From a virus, in IMG/VR virus record IMGVR_UViG_3300020159_000788, positions 1-27,950 of that record: a stretch of DNA of 27,950 bases; one strand, given 5' to 3'. Numbering within the stretch: position 1 is the stretch's first letter; every line of letters starts with the position of its first letter. Below, piece by piece: positions 1-9,800 of this stretch. The position numbers and the translations under genes are program-made. Below the pieces are notes generated by a model that was not told the origin of the DNA, made no database searches, and saw only the letters and a program-made list of their open reading frames with translations.

Positions 1-1
1 C

Positions 2-247
2 TATTTGTTCTTACTTGAAACGGGATACAAGGTTGTTCCACATGATATATATGAAGCAGCACTAATGCTTATTGACGATATCAAGTGTGGCAAAATAGAC
101 TATTACAAGAGATACGTAACATCATATAATACTGAACAGTTTAGAATTCAGTTTGATAAGACAGTTTTAGATGGTACTGGAAATATGCTTGTTGATAAGA
201 TTCTTGATAAATATAAGAAAAGTATAACAAGAATTGGTATTCTTTAA
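2..247 (+). CDS. Head-tail connector (adaptor) protein, 3' part
   Basis: The reading frame is open from the first bases of the window (codon 2-4 is Tyr), so this is the C-terminal part of a gene that begins upstream. The TTG at position 5 is probably not its start. About 81 residues are visible. They are mostly helical and charged, ending in a Gly-Thr-Gly-Asn stretch followed by an amphipathic helix and a short hydrophobic C-terminus (KSITRIGIL). This ending resembles head-tail adaptor proteins of siphophages (HK97 gp6 / mycobacteriophage adaptor type), which form a ring under the portal. The assignment rests mainly on position: it directly precedes head-closure, neck and tail-terminator candidates. 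Its TAA stop overlaps the ATG of the next gene by one base, so translation is probably coupled. A different small connector function is possible. Confidence 0.6.
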   Translation, partial: YLFLLETGYKVVPHDIYEAALMLIDDIKCGKIDYYKRYVTSYNTEQFRIQFDKTVLDGTGNMLVDKILDKYKKSITRIGIL

Positions 248-693
248 TGCAATGCGAGCCAACAGACTTTGTGTATCCAATGCTTGCAGATGTCTACTAT
301 CCAATAGTGGATCAAGGAGCGTATGGAAATGTAAAAAAGCAGTGGATTCTTGATAGATCTATTGCTTGTAACTTTGCCCCAACTGGACAGTCTACAACTG
401 AAGAAGTAAAGCCAAATGTAAATATTACAAAAGAAAATATATTATTAGGAAGAACTAAGACAGACCTTAGAGTATCTTTATCAAACAACAGAAATTCAGT
501 AACTAACGTAGTTGTAACAAATATAAGAACACCACAACAAGAAGACGTATACCTAGAGACATCTGGCCCAAGAAATGGAAGATCAACTATATATGAAATA
601 GCATCAACTGAAGCTATAGTTGGACCATTTGGTAGTGTTGAGTATTACAAGGTAGTCTTGAGACGTTCAGAGAATCAGGCAAGTGACCTATAA
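247..693 (+). CDS. Putative head closure (head-tail stopper) protein
   Basis: A 148-residue protein starting at an ATG that overlaps the previous stop (TAATG). It is rich in predicted beta strands, with no signal peptide or membrane segment. Its size, strand content and position, second in a four-gene connector block after the adaptor and before neck and terminator candidates, fit the head-closure or stopper proteins that plug the portal channel and join it to the tail (SPP1 gp16 / HK97 gp7 class). Such proteins diverge strongly, so the call is by synteny rather than by a recognisable motif. It contains about six Asn-Val/Val-Val rich strands in the middle and a charged C-terminus (RRSENQ). 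It also overlaps the next ATG by one base. Confidence 0.5.
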   Translation: MQCEPTDFVYPMLADVYYPIVDQGAYGNVKKQWILDRSIACNFAPTGQSTTEEVKPNVNITKENILLGRTKTDLRVSLSNNRNSVTNVVVTNIRTPQQEDVYLETSGPRNGRSTIYEIASTEAIVGPFGSVEYYKVVLRRSENQASDL

Positions 694-1364
694 TGAAAGT
701 TATAATGAATAATACTGCCTTTAAAAAAGATATGAAAAATATAATGAACTATTCAATTGGGTTTTTAGATGGTGTACAACTAGGAAAAACAAAATTTTTA
801 AATAATGTTGGATCAATGACAAAAGAAATATTAGAGCAATATATTGACTCAAATGCCAGGGTAAATCCAAAAGCACTACACCATATGTATGAATGGTATA
901 AAGTGGGAAGTCCTGATGCACGTCTATATAATATAAACTATACTATAAGCAACCTTGGCCTTTCGTTTGTGTCAACAATGAAGCAATCAACATCAATTAA
1001 GGATGGCTCATCAGTACCTTTTTATAATAAGGCTAAAATAATGGAAGAAGGCACTCCAGTAACCATAAGGCCAACAAAGGCAAACGCATTGGTTTTTGAA
1101 GATGGTGGAGAAACAGTCTTTACTAAAGGCGAGGTTGTAGTACAGTCACCTGGTGGAACAGCAACAAAGGGTTCTTTTGAAAGCATAATGGATACATTTT
1201 TTAATAGATATTTTACTCAAGCATTTTTAAAATCAAGCGGAATGTATCAACACCTAAGCAACGCTGATGTATATAAAAAGAATATGTTGGCAGGAAAATC
1301 TTCTGGAAAGATTAAAGGGCAGCAAGTTGGATATAAATGGATAGTGAATGTGGGGATTAGATAA
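693..1364 (+). CDS. Putative neck / minor tail protein (HK97 gp10-like position)
   Basis: A 223-residue protein beginning at an ATG that overlaps the upstream TAA. A second in-frame ATG lies four codons further on. The first 90 residues are helical with many Lys and Asn. A central beta-rich part (residues about 95-150) contains a Gly/Thr-rich loop (SPGGTATKG), followed by a helix with several Phe residues and a basic C-terminus. In siphophages the slot between head closure and tail terminator is often occupied by an HK97 gp10-like protein that helps tail joining or completion. I see no diagnostic motif, so the role is inferred from gene order. Possible alternatives are a tail completion protein or a small neck-decoration protein. 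Confidence 0.45.
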   Translation: MKVIMNNTAFKKDMKNIMNYSIGFLDGVQLGKTKFLNNVGSMTKEILEQYIDSNARVNPKALHHMYEWYKVGSPDARLYNINYTISNLGLSFVSTMKQSTSIKDGSSVPFYNKAKIMEEGTPVTIRPTKANALVFEDGGETVFTKGEVVVQSPGGTATKGSFESIMDTFFNRYFTQAFLKSSGMYQHLSNADVYKKNMLAGKSSGKIKGQQVGYKWIVNVGIR

Positions 1365-1948
1365 TGGCTAATAACTCAACCTTAAATACTCCAGTTCTTT
1401 GGATTAACAAGTATTTAGAAGAAAAAATATTGGGCATGACTGGTATTGACAAGATTCCTTTTTTCCCATCAACACCATCTACTGTAGATAACCTTACAGA
1501 AATGTTTCCTACAGGTGGAGTTATGGCAACTTGGGACCGACTAATAAAAATGAATCGCAAAGGATTTCCACACATTAAGTGTGAGCAGTTATTATATTAT
1601 TTTTATGCAACAGCAGAAAATACAATAGAAAATATGGTACAGGTTCAAGAGTCTGTTTTAAGACTAATGGATCGCTTTGATGAAACAGCAGAAGAAATAA
1701 ACAACTGGTGCTCTAATAGACAGATAAATCTAGGAACAGAGCAGAGCCCAAACTTAATAGATAACATGTTCTACTTCCACAATTTTAGGGTATACCAACT
1801 TGAGGAGACAAGAGACATAATTGATTTTGGCACAGCCAGGACCTACGGCGGTAACAAGATAATCATTGACTTTGACTATCACCCTATGAAAGAGTTAACA
1901 TCTAGAGACTGGCAGCCTGAGAAGCTAGCCACAAAAATTATCCTATAA
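1364..1948 (+). CDS. Putative tail terminator protein
   Basis: A 194-residue protein with an ATG overlapping the previous stop by one base. It is the last gene of the coupled connector block and lies immediately before the major tail protein, the usual place of the tail terminator. That protein caps the growing tail tube at its head-proximal end and lets the tail dock to the head (lambda gpU class). The sequence is mixed alpha/beta: a long central helix region with Glu, Asn and Met (residues about 70-130), then a short strand-rich C-terminus containing IIIDFDYHP. It lacks membrane segments. After it comes the first real intergenic gap of the window (75 bases), which holds a promoter candidate. 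Assignment is by synteny, size and fold content. Confidence 0.5.
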   Translation: MANNSTLNTPVLWINKYLEEKILGMTGIDKIPFFPSTPSTVDNLTEMFPTGGVMATWDRLIKMNRKGFPHIKCEQLLYYFYATAENTIENMVQVQESVLRLMDRFDETAEEINNWCSNRQINLGTEQSPNLIDNMFYFHNFRVYQLEETRDIIDFGTARTYGGNKIIIDFDYHPMKELTSRDWQPEKLATKIIL

Positions 1949-1953
1949 AACAG

Positions 1954-1962
1954 TGTTATAAT
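1954..1962 (+). promoter_or_regulatory. Extended -10 promoter (TGTTATAAT) for the major tail gene
   Basis: A perfect TATAAT at 1957-1962 is preceded by TG at the extended -10 position. No TTGACA-like box lies about 17 bases upstream, which is tolerable for an extended -10 promoter. Transcription would start near 1969, leaving a leader of about 55 bases before the ATG at 2024. An AAGAGG ribosome binding site lies at 2011-2016. The -10 is flanked by an inverted repeat AAAACA (1947-1952) / TGTTTT (1963-1968), a possible regulator site. The same TGNTATAAT pattern recurs in other gaps of this window. Confidence 0.55.
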
Positions 1963-2023
1963 TGTTTTGAGGAAACACAACGCCGTACAACTAAATATCT
2001 ATCTAACAGAAAGAGGTACATAA

Positions 2024-2659
2024 ATGCCATATACACGTGGAACGTCCAACAACATCATCGTTGGAGCAGCAGCGCTTTTTATTGCAGATGAAACTTTAAC
2101 TCCAAACACACTGGAGACAGCAAATGCAAATAAGTCATTCAGAGAGACATTAGCTGATGACGCAGGCTACACAAACGTAGGTTACACAATGAACGGTCTT
2201 GAATTGCAGTTCCAGCCTGACTTCGGTGAAGTACAGGTTGACCAAATTCTTGACGTTGCTAAGCTATACAAGCAAGGAATGCAAGTTAACCTTGCAACAG
2301 CATTTGCAGAAGCAACACTAGAAAATCTTCTATTAGCTTTAGCATATAGCGATTCAAAGCTATCAGGCAATGCAGCTTCAAGTGCAGGAAAGACTCTTAA
2401 CCTTTCAGCTGGAGACATTGGAGAATGCCCAGTAGAACGTGGTATCGTTGCAGTAGGCCCAGGCACAGGTGACTGTGTTGACTCTGCATACGTAGAGCGT
2501 ATTTACACAGCATACCGTGCACTCTCAATTGAGAATGTAACAGTATCTGCAAAGCGTGAAGAAGCTTCAATGTTTGAAGTTTCATTCCGTCTACTTCCAG
2601 AAGATGGTTCAGGATCATACGGTAAGATTGTTGACCGTACATGGGCTCCAGCTTCATAA
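2024..2659 (+). CDS. Major tail protein (tail tube subunit)
   Basis: A 211-residue protein that would form the stacked rings of the tail tube. It starts at ATG 2024, seven bases after an AAGAGG ribosome binding site. The residue pattern is typical of siphovirus tube proteins: no Cys-rich or membrane parts, Ala/Gly/Thr-rich loops, a region with EVQVDQ and LYKQG near residues 70-85 (the strand-loop-helix of the tube fold), and a C-terminal strand pair ending in a DRTWAP motif. Seven of its eight Arg codons are CGT, and it uses many C-ending codons. Neighbouring genes prefer AGA/AGG and A/T endings, so this gene looks adapted for high expression. It has its own promoter candidate upstream and a strong terminator downstream, consistent with a very abundant structural protein. 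Confidence 0.8.
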   Translation: MPYTRGTSNNIIVGAAALFIADETLTPNTLETANANKSFRETLADDAGYTNVGYTMNGLELQFQPDFGEVQVDQILDVAKLYKQGMQVNLATAFAEATLENLLLALAYSDSKLSGNAASSAGKTLNLSAGDIGECPVERGIVAVGPGTGDCVDSAYVERIYTAYRALSIENVTVSAKREEASMFEVSFRLLPEDGSGSYGKIVDRTWAPAS

Positions 2660-2680
2660 TATAACTTAACAATACAGCTT

Positions 2681-2716
2681 AGCCCATCTCATAACGAGGT
2701 GGGCTTCGTTGTTTTT
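2681..2716 (+). terminator. Rho-independent terminator after the major tail gene
   Basis: A 10-base-pair stem, AGCCCATCTC (2681-2690) with GAGGTGGGCT (2696-2705), has one G-T wobble and a five-base loop ATAAC. It is followed by a T-rich run at 2706-2715. It lies 22 bases after the stop of the major tail gene and 20 bases before the next ATG. Leaky termination here would give high major tail protein and lower expression of the chaperones and tape measure protein. Confidence 0.85.
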
Positions 2717-2717
2717 A

Positions 2718-2726
2718 TGGTAAACT
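2718..2726 (+). promoter_or_regulatory. Possible extended -10 promoter giving a near-leaderless mRNA
   Basis: TGG followed by TAAACT (2721-2726) matches the extended -10 layout seen elsewhere in this window, with two differences from TATAAT. It sits directly after the terminator stem, where a promoter would be needed to restart transcription. Initiation about seven bases downstream would fall within a few bases of ATG 2736. No Shine-Dalgarno sequence is visible in the gap, so the following gene may be translated from a leaderless transcript, which is common in Actinobacteria. The site is weaker than the other candidates. Confidence 0.35.
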
Positions 2727-2735
2727 TAGTAGACT

Positions 2736-3452
2736 ATGGCAACATCAATATATAAAACAAAAAACATCTATTTATTTGACGGTACAGAGATACAGATAAT
2801 GCCTCTTAAAATTAAATATCTTAGAGAGTTTATGGATGTATTCAACAACATAAAGCAAACATCAAATGATGATGAATCAATGATGGTTTTATTAGAGTGT
2901 GCAAGAATTGCAATGAAACAATATTATCCTCAAATATCTAAAAACCTAGAAGATCTTGAAGATAACATAGATTTGCCAACAGTTCATGAAATTTTAGAGA
3001 TTGCTGCAAATATAAAAATAGGTGAAGATTCAGAAGAAAGCATAAAAACTCAAGCACAAAGCAGCGAGGCTGGTCCAACATGGGAAGACTTTGATTTAGC
3101 AAAACTTGAATCAGAAGTGTTTTTGCTGGGCATATGGAAAGATTATAGTGAACTAGAAATCTCTATATCCTTACCTGAGTTATTTGCAATAATAGCAAGT
3201 AAAAGAGAGTTAGACTTCCAAGAAAAGAAATTTTTTGCAGCAATTCAAGGTGTTGATTTAGAAGGCGGATCAGAACCTGAAAGAGGACAAAAGGAATGGG
3301 AAAACTTAAAGGCTAGAGTATTTAGTGGTGGTGCAACATCTGACAGCAATGACATTCTAGCATTACAAGGACAAAATGCAAAAAAGGCAGGATTTGGAAT
3401 TGGCATGGGTCTTGATTATGAAGACGCAAGAGACCCTTCTGTCATGGTATAA
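2736..3452 (+). CDS. Tail assembly chaperone, long form (GT-like)
   Basis: A 238-residue protein. Residues 1-95 are clearly paralogous to the whole of the next gene (shared blocks DGTEI, PLKI, IAM-QY-P and NIDLPTV). Residues about 105-165 form a second helical domain (LESEVFLLGIW ... ASKRELDFQEKKFF) that resembles the T-like domain following the G domain in siphophage GT chaperones. The C-terminus is Gly-rich and polar. These chaperones bind the tape measure protein and recruit tail tube subunits, and are absent from the virion. The position directly before the tape measure gene supports this. The gene has no visible ribosome binding site, though an extended -10-like box lies 10 bases ahead. 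A slippery A AAA AAG is present in frame at 3380-3386, but a -1 shift there leads to a stop after nine codons. Confidence 0.7.
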   Translation: MATSIYKTKNIYLFDGTEIQIMPLKIKYLREFMDVFNNIKQTSNDDESMMVLLECARIAMKQYYPQISKNLEDLEDNIDLPTVHEILEIAANIKIGEDSEESIKTQAQSSEAGPTWEDFDLAKLESEVFLLGIWKDYSELEISISLPELFAIIASKRELDFQEKKFFAAIQGVDLEGGSEPERGQKEWENLKARVFSGGATSDSNDILALQGQNAKKAGFGIGMGLDYEDARDPSVMV

Positions 3453-3453
3453 T
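3445..3453 (+). promoter_or_regulatory. Extended -10 promoter (TGGTATAAT) before the short chaperone
   Basis: A perfect TATAAT (3448-3453) preceded by TGG overlaps the last codons and stop of the long chaperone gene. There is no recognisable -35 box. Initiation near 3460 would leave a leader of about 20 bases containing the strong ribosome binding site GGGAGG (3468-3473) ahead of ATG 3480. The nine bases are identical to the candidate at 20044-20052. Confidence 0.5.
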
Positions 3454-3479
3454 TGATATGAACCTAGGGAGGGATCAAA

Positions 3480-3803
3480 ATGGCAACAACTGTGCATGAA
3501 GCGCATAAAGTCAAACTAATTGATGGTACAGAAATAACCTTAAGACCGCTTAAGATTTCACTTTTACGAAAGTTTATGAAAAAGTTTGAGGGTATTGCAG
3601 CAGTAGTAGATGATAACGACAAGTCAATCAATCTACTAATGGAGTGTGTACTAATCGCAATGGAACAATATAAACCAGATTTAGCAGCAGATATTTCTGC
3701 GCTTGAGGAAAATATTGATCTACCAACTGTGTATGAAATTGTTGAAACTGCATCAGGAATTAAGCTTTCTGAAGCATCATCAATTTTTGGCGCTGACGAA
3801 TAA
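3480..3803 (+). CDS. Tail assembly chaperone, short form (G-like)
   Basis: A 107-residue protein that aligns without long gaps to the first ~95 residues of the preceding gene. Both start MAT and share DGTEI, the PLKI helix start, an ECxxIAMxQYxP helix and ENIDLPTVxEIxExA. It ends soon after the shared domain and lacks the second, T-like domain. It therefore looks like a separately encoded equivalent of the short G chaperone that other siphophages make from the same start codon as GT. A GGGAGG ribosome binding site lies seven bases before its ATG, and a promoter candidate lies just upstream. It precedes the tape measure gene by 26 bases. It is in the same reading frame as the long form, but three in-frame stops (at 3450, 3459 and 3465) separate them. 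Confidence 0.7.
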   Translation: MATTVHEAHKVKLIDGTEITLRPLKISLLRKFMKKFEGIAAVVDDNDKSINLLMECVLIAMEQYKPDLAADISALEENIDLPTVYEIVETASGIKLSEASSIFGADE

Positions 3804-3829
3804 TATAACTAAATAAAGAGGTGTGATGA

Positions 3830-6800
3830 ATGGCTGATGTTCAGTCTAATATTAAGGTAAGTATTGATACTACTGAAGCACTTGCTAGTATCAAAAATTT
3901 ACAAAGACAGATATCAGCCTTTCATACCTCCATGGCTAAGGGCGGTGCTGCAGCAAATGCAGTCACTTCCCAGATGCAACAAAGCTTAATTAACTCAGTC
4001 AATGCAACTGGCAAGTTCTCTGCTCAAATGAGAACAATTAAAACAACCACAGAATCTTTTACAAGTTCTTTAGAAAAAAACAAATTCTCCATGGGAGAAT
4101 ATTTCAGGTATGCTGGAGGTGCATCAAAAACTTTTGGTAGGCTTTTTAAAAGTGAGTTTGACACAATAAATAAAGTAGCAAGAGAAAATGTAAAAGACCT
4201 TCAAACACAATATATTAAGATGGGCCGTGATGCTAACGGTGCAATGAAGGCAATTGCTGTAAGACCTCTTTCTCTTGATATGAATGATCTTGCAACAAAA
4301 ACAATGATTGCTTCCCAGAAACAAGCAATCCTTAATCAATTATTAAAACAAGGCTCTACAAATCTTTTAAACTTTGGTAAAAATACACAGTGGGCTGGTC
4401 GTCAGCTCATGGTTGGTTTTACAATACCACTTATGGCACTTGGCGTTGCAGCATCAAAAACATTTATGGATATGGAAACACAGGCTATTCGCTTTAAAAA
4501 AGTTTATGGAGATTTATTTACATCAACAAAAGAAAGTACTGCAGCACTAGAAGAAATAAAACTTCTTGGCAAAGAGTTTACAAAGTATGGCATTGCAGTA
4601 AAAGATACAGTAGGTTTAGCAGCAGAAGCTGCAGCAGCAGGCTTTAAAGGAGTTGACCTTCAAAGACAAACAGCAGCAGCAACAAGGCTTTCTGTTTTGG
4701 GTCAAGTTGAAAGCCAAAAAGCACTTGAAACTACAATCGCATTGCAAAATGCATTCTCAATGTCATCTCAAGATTTAGCAACAAATATTGACTTTCTTAA
4801 CGCAGTAGAAAACCAGACAGTATTATCACTTGATGACATGGCAACTGCAATTCCAAAGGCAGCACCAGTTATTCAACAGCTTGGTGGAGATGTTAAAGAT
4901 CTAGCATTCTTTATGACTGCAATGAAGGAAGGTGGAATTAACGCATCAGAAGGTGCTAATGCACTTAAGTCTGGTCTTGCTTCTATGATTAACCCAACTG
5001 GAAAAGCAGCAGCAATGCTTAACAGTCTTGGTATTAATATAAAAAAGATTGTTGTAGATAATAAGGGTGACTTAAAGAAAACAGTTATTGATTTTGCAAC
5101 AGCTTTAAATGAACTTGACCCTCTTAATAGAGCACAAGCAATTGAGCAAATGTTTGGTAAGTTTCAGTTTGCTCGTTTATCTACTTTATTTGCAAACGTA
5201 ACAAAAGAAGGAACTCAAGCATCACGTGTGCTTGACCTAGCTGGATCATCAATTCAAGAACTTGCAGCGTTGTCAGAAAAAGAATTAGGCATGACTTCAG
5301 AGTCTGCAATGAACAAGTTTAAAGCATCTGTTGAAAATCTTAAGCTATCACTAGTTCCAGTAGGAGAAGAATTTTTAAAGGCAGTAACTCCAATTGCTGA
5401 GTTTGTCACAAAAATTTTAGATAAGTTTAATAATCTTGGAGATGGAACAAAAAAGGTTATTGTTACATTAACAGCAATAGTCGCAGGTCTTGGTCCAGTA
5501 TTGCTTATGACGTTTGGTTTGCTTATGAATGGGCTTGCAAATATAATTAAGGGCTTTACATTTATGAAGTCTTTATTTAATAAGACTGGTCAAGCATCTA
5601 CAACTCTAGGAACTGAAGTTAAGTATCTGAATACAGAGCAAAGAAATGCTGCTGCAGTTGCAGCTTCTCTTGATCAAGTTCATAAAAAGTTAGCACAAAC
5701 ATTTACTGCTGAAGCAGCATCAGTTGATGCACTAACAAGAGCCTATCAAAGATCTGTGGCTGCTCAATCTATGTTCATGCCAACTAGAGTTCCACTTACT
5801 ATGAATTTACCTACTAAGAGAGCAAAGGGAAAGCCTGCAGTTGTTGGCGGTACAGGAAACAAGGATTCAGAACTAGCATTACTAATGCCTGGAGAAACAG
5901 TAATTCCAAAAAAGATGAGCAAGAAGTATGGATCTCTTATTAATGGAATGATTGCTGGAAGCATTCCTGGGTATGAATTTGGAAAACCATCACCATTTTC
6001 TTTTGGAGGAAAAGATTTTAACATTCCACAAAGATCGTTACCAGGAATACAAAGAATTATTACAGAAGCACAATCATTAAGTGGAGTAATAGGAAACATT
6101 GATGATGTAATTTTTACATCCTTAGATAGACTTTCTACTGAGGTTGGAGGATCTGCAAAAATAACAGCTGGAAAACTTCAAGCAGCACTTTCTCCAATTA
6201 CAGATTTAGCAAGAAGCACTTATGCAAAACAACAAACTTATAGTGGAAATGCAGGAGTCGTTATGGCTCATGGACTTCCAAAAACTACGCTAACACCAGA
6301 ACAAATTACAGGTCTTGAAGGGCTAAGCACAGGAACTAATTTTGGACCAAGACTAGCAAATAGATCTGGTGGTCCAGTAACTGGATTAAGCAATATGGTA
6401 TTTCCAATGCCAGCTGGATTTAATCAAGACAGAATGACTGGAGCAGAGGGTGCACAGTGGATAGGACAAAATAGATCAAGGTTTACTTCAGATATAGCTG
6501 CTCAAGCAGGACTTGATCCTAATGATCCAGATTTGCTTAGGTTTGGAACTGCAGTTGGAAAATCATTAAAATCTGCAGCACATAAAGGTGTAATTGTAAC
6601 TCAAGATGATTTTGAAAAAATTATTAGTGACGCATTAGAAAAAGAAATATTTGATGTTGGAAAAAATACTTCTACTGCAGTTAAAACAGCATTTGCAGAT
6701 GCTAAAAAAGTTTCTACAATAATGTATCCAGAAGTATCTAAAGCAAGTGGAAGAGAATCTTACCCTAGAGTTGCAGTTCCAACAGCAGCAAGAGGCACCA

Positions 6801-9800
6801 CAGTAGCTGGAGTAGACTTGGCAAAGGGTTCATCTTATAAAAATAGAGCTGTTGATCCAGCAATGAATGCTCAAGCAGATAAATTTACAGTAGAATCTGT
6901 TAGAGCAAGAGTGCGACAGTTTTTTACCAAAATGCACAAGGGCGTAGAAGAAGAAGTTAAAAAAGTATTAGATATTAATTCGCCTTCTAAAGTAACAAAA
7001 AAACTTGGAAACGAAACAGCAACTGGATTTGTACATGGTATTAAAGAGTTAAATGATGATGCAAAAAATGCTGGTAGACGAATAGGATCAGAAATTGTTG
7101 GTGGAGCATCTCAATCAGGAAGAACATATAGAAAAGCAACAAGACCACAAGGGGCTGCTCCAATAGGACCAGATATGCCACCAGGAACAATACCGCTTAC
7201 CATAGTTGGTATGTCTGAGAAAGAAAAACAGAAAGCAAGAAATAAACGCGGAAGACAAGCAAGATACGCAAACATTAAAAAAGTTGGAGCTAAGTTCGGT
7301 GGTGTTCAAGGCAGCGTAGGCCTAATGGGTGCTAACATGGCTCTAAGCGCAGCACCAGATTTTGCTGGTAAAAATATAATACAGTCAACAATGACTGGTG
7401 CAAGCATGGGTATGCTATTTGGTCCTTGGGGAGCTGCAGCTGGCGCAGCGATAGGTCTTGTATCATCTGCAATAAGTACATTAATTGAAAAACAAAGAGT
7501 TCAAAAAGCAATGACAGAAGCAGCATTTAAATCTAGTTCTGACATCGCTGCATTTTTTGGTAATGAAATAGTTAATGTAGATACCTCTATAAGTAATTTT
7601 GGTGTATCTCTTGGAACTGTTGGAGGTAGCTTAGAAAATATTGGTAAACAGTTTGGGTACACGACAGATGAGCTTGCCAGATTTAATGATCTAGTTAACT
7701 CACTTCCAGAAGGAAATCCTTTAAAAGATCTTATAGCTGGTCTAACAGATGAATCATCTCCAGAAAAAATTAATAAAATTGCTCAAGCTTTTGTTACAAC
7801 ACAAGTTGCTATTGGTCAAATTAAACCTGATCAAGCTCAAAAAACTTTTGATTTAATCTTGGCATCTAGCGGTAACGTTGCCATGGTTGGATCTAAATTT
7901 ATGGATTTAAAAAGTCAAACTGAAGCAGTTACAAAAACACTAAAGGATGCATCAGTTAGCTCCCTAAGCCTGGGAACAACACTAACCCAGCTAACAGCAG
8001 CAGCAGCCAATGCCTCATCCCTAGAGCAATTAAATATGATTTTAGATGGAATTGCAGCATCTGGTGTTACTGCAGCAGAAGGTTTAAGCGCAATGTATTA
8101 TGCGTATGTCCAAGTAGGAAACTTAAATGCAGCACAATCAACTCTTGCACTGAAGGCAATTTCTGGAATAACGCAAGAGCAATCAGGATTAATTATGGCT
8201 GCAGTATCAAAAGGATTTAGTGCAAAAATTAACCCAGCAACTAACGCACAGGCTTTAGCTGACTCAGCTCTTAAGTTTTTAAGTGATCCAAAAGTATGGG
8301 AAAAAACAGATGCATCAACGGTAACACAAAAATATAAAGATTTGTCTGATGCTCAAATAAAGTCTACAAAAGCACAAATTAAACTTCTTAAAGCAAAAAA
8401 GAAGCTTATTGATGATGAAATAAAAAAAGAAGAAAAAATAACAGATGAGTTAAAGAAACAATCTGAGTATACAAAAACACAACAAGACCTTGATCAGCAA
8501 ATTGTTGAAGCTAAAATTAAAGGAAAGTATATTGAAGCTGCAAGCCTTCTACAAGAAAAACAAAACAATACAATCCAATTTAATAAAGAACAAACAATAT
8601 CAGATTTACAAGAAAAATCTGATGCAATTCAAGCTCAAATAGATGCAATTCAAGCAATGTCTGACGATGTTGTATCTGCCATCAATGACGCATCTGCACA
8701 AGCTGCTGCTGGAGTAAATAAAATTGTTGCAGCAGTTGGATCTATAACCGTTGATACAGAAAAAACAGGCACAAATACAGCTACTGCAACTCCTATAGAT
8801 GTAAGTCATAAAATGCTTAAAGGATATATTGATACGGTAAAACCAAACATTAAGAGAGCAACCCTTGAAGGTACTATCAATGACAAGGTAGCAACAAAAG
8901 ATCTTGATGCAGCAGCAGCATTTAATGAACCTTGGAGCCTAGATAAAATTAAAGGAGGACATGCACAAAAGGATGCATTTGAAGAGTATGTTAGGTATCA
9001 ATTAAGAGGACGACTAGATCAGCTGAAGAATGATACAGACTATATTATTGTTAGTGCACTTGGTAAAGATGGATTTACATATAGATTTAAAGTTGTAAAA
9101 AATGGCGAATTCATAAAAATGGGTGATCCAATTCCACCAGAGGTTAAAAAAGCAGAGGGTGGATACATAAAAAACTTTAAGCCTGGTGGAAAAGTAAAAG
9201 GTCCAGGAACTTCAAAATCTGATTCAATTCCAGCAATGCTTTCAAATGGAGAGTATGTAATTAAGGCAGATTCTGTAAAGAAATATGGAGTAGGTTATTT
9301 TGATAAACTAAATGCTCAGAAATTTGGGGAAGGAAGTATTGGCGGAGTTCGCCCAACACCTTCTGCAACATCTTCACCAAAAACAGGAATGACAAGTTCT
9401 TTTGGATCAGTTAATCCTAGTTCTAAACCTACACCAGCTAAAACAAATCCACCAAAAATGGAATTGTGGGATTGGAAAAGACAATGGGAAGAAGCTAATA
9501 AGCAAGTTATTAATATTCCAGTATCGCCAATAACATCTAATTTTGCTACAAACTCTTTTAGTTTAAACAAACAACAAAGAGTGGAGCTACAATCAATATC
9601 TAAAGAACTTATTTCTGCACAAGTAAAAGCTATAATTGTTCAAGGACATACAGACTCAGTAGGAAGTGGGAAAGATAATAAAATTCTTTCACAAAACAGA
9701 GCAAATGCTATTGCGGAATATATGTCAAAATTTGCTCCTGGAACAATGTTTGTTCCAATAGGATATGGTGAATACAAACCACTTGTTCCAAATACAACTG

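Noticed and set aside
2182-2672. Antisense frames opposite the major tail gene
   Set aside because: They result from the gene's biased codon use. There is no start context and no homology pattern.
3380-3415. Slippery heptamer A AAA AAG in frame in the long chaperone gene
   Set aside because: A -1 shift here gives only nine more codons before TGA at 3413, producing a slightly shorter protein rather than a G/GT pair. No downstream stem-loop was evident. Kept only as a note on the gene.
3804-3810. TATAACT before the tape measure gene as a promoter
   Set aside because: It lacks the TG element found in the other candidates, and the same bases follow the major tail stop at 2661 where no start is near. 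Read-through from 3445 is sufficient.
5764-6099. Antisense reading frame of 111 codons
   Set aside because: Opposite a well-supported part of the tape measure protein, with a composition typical of a shadow frame.
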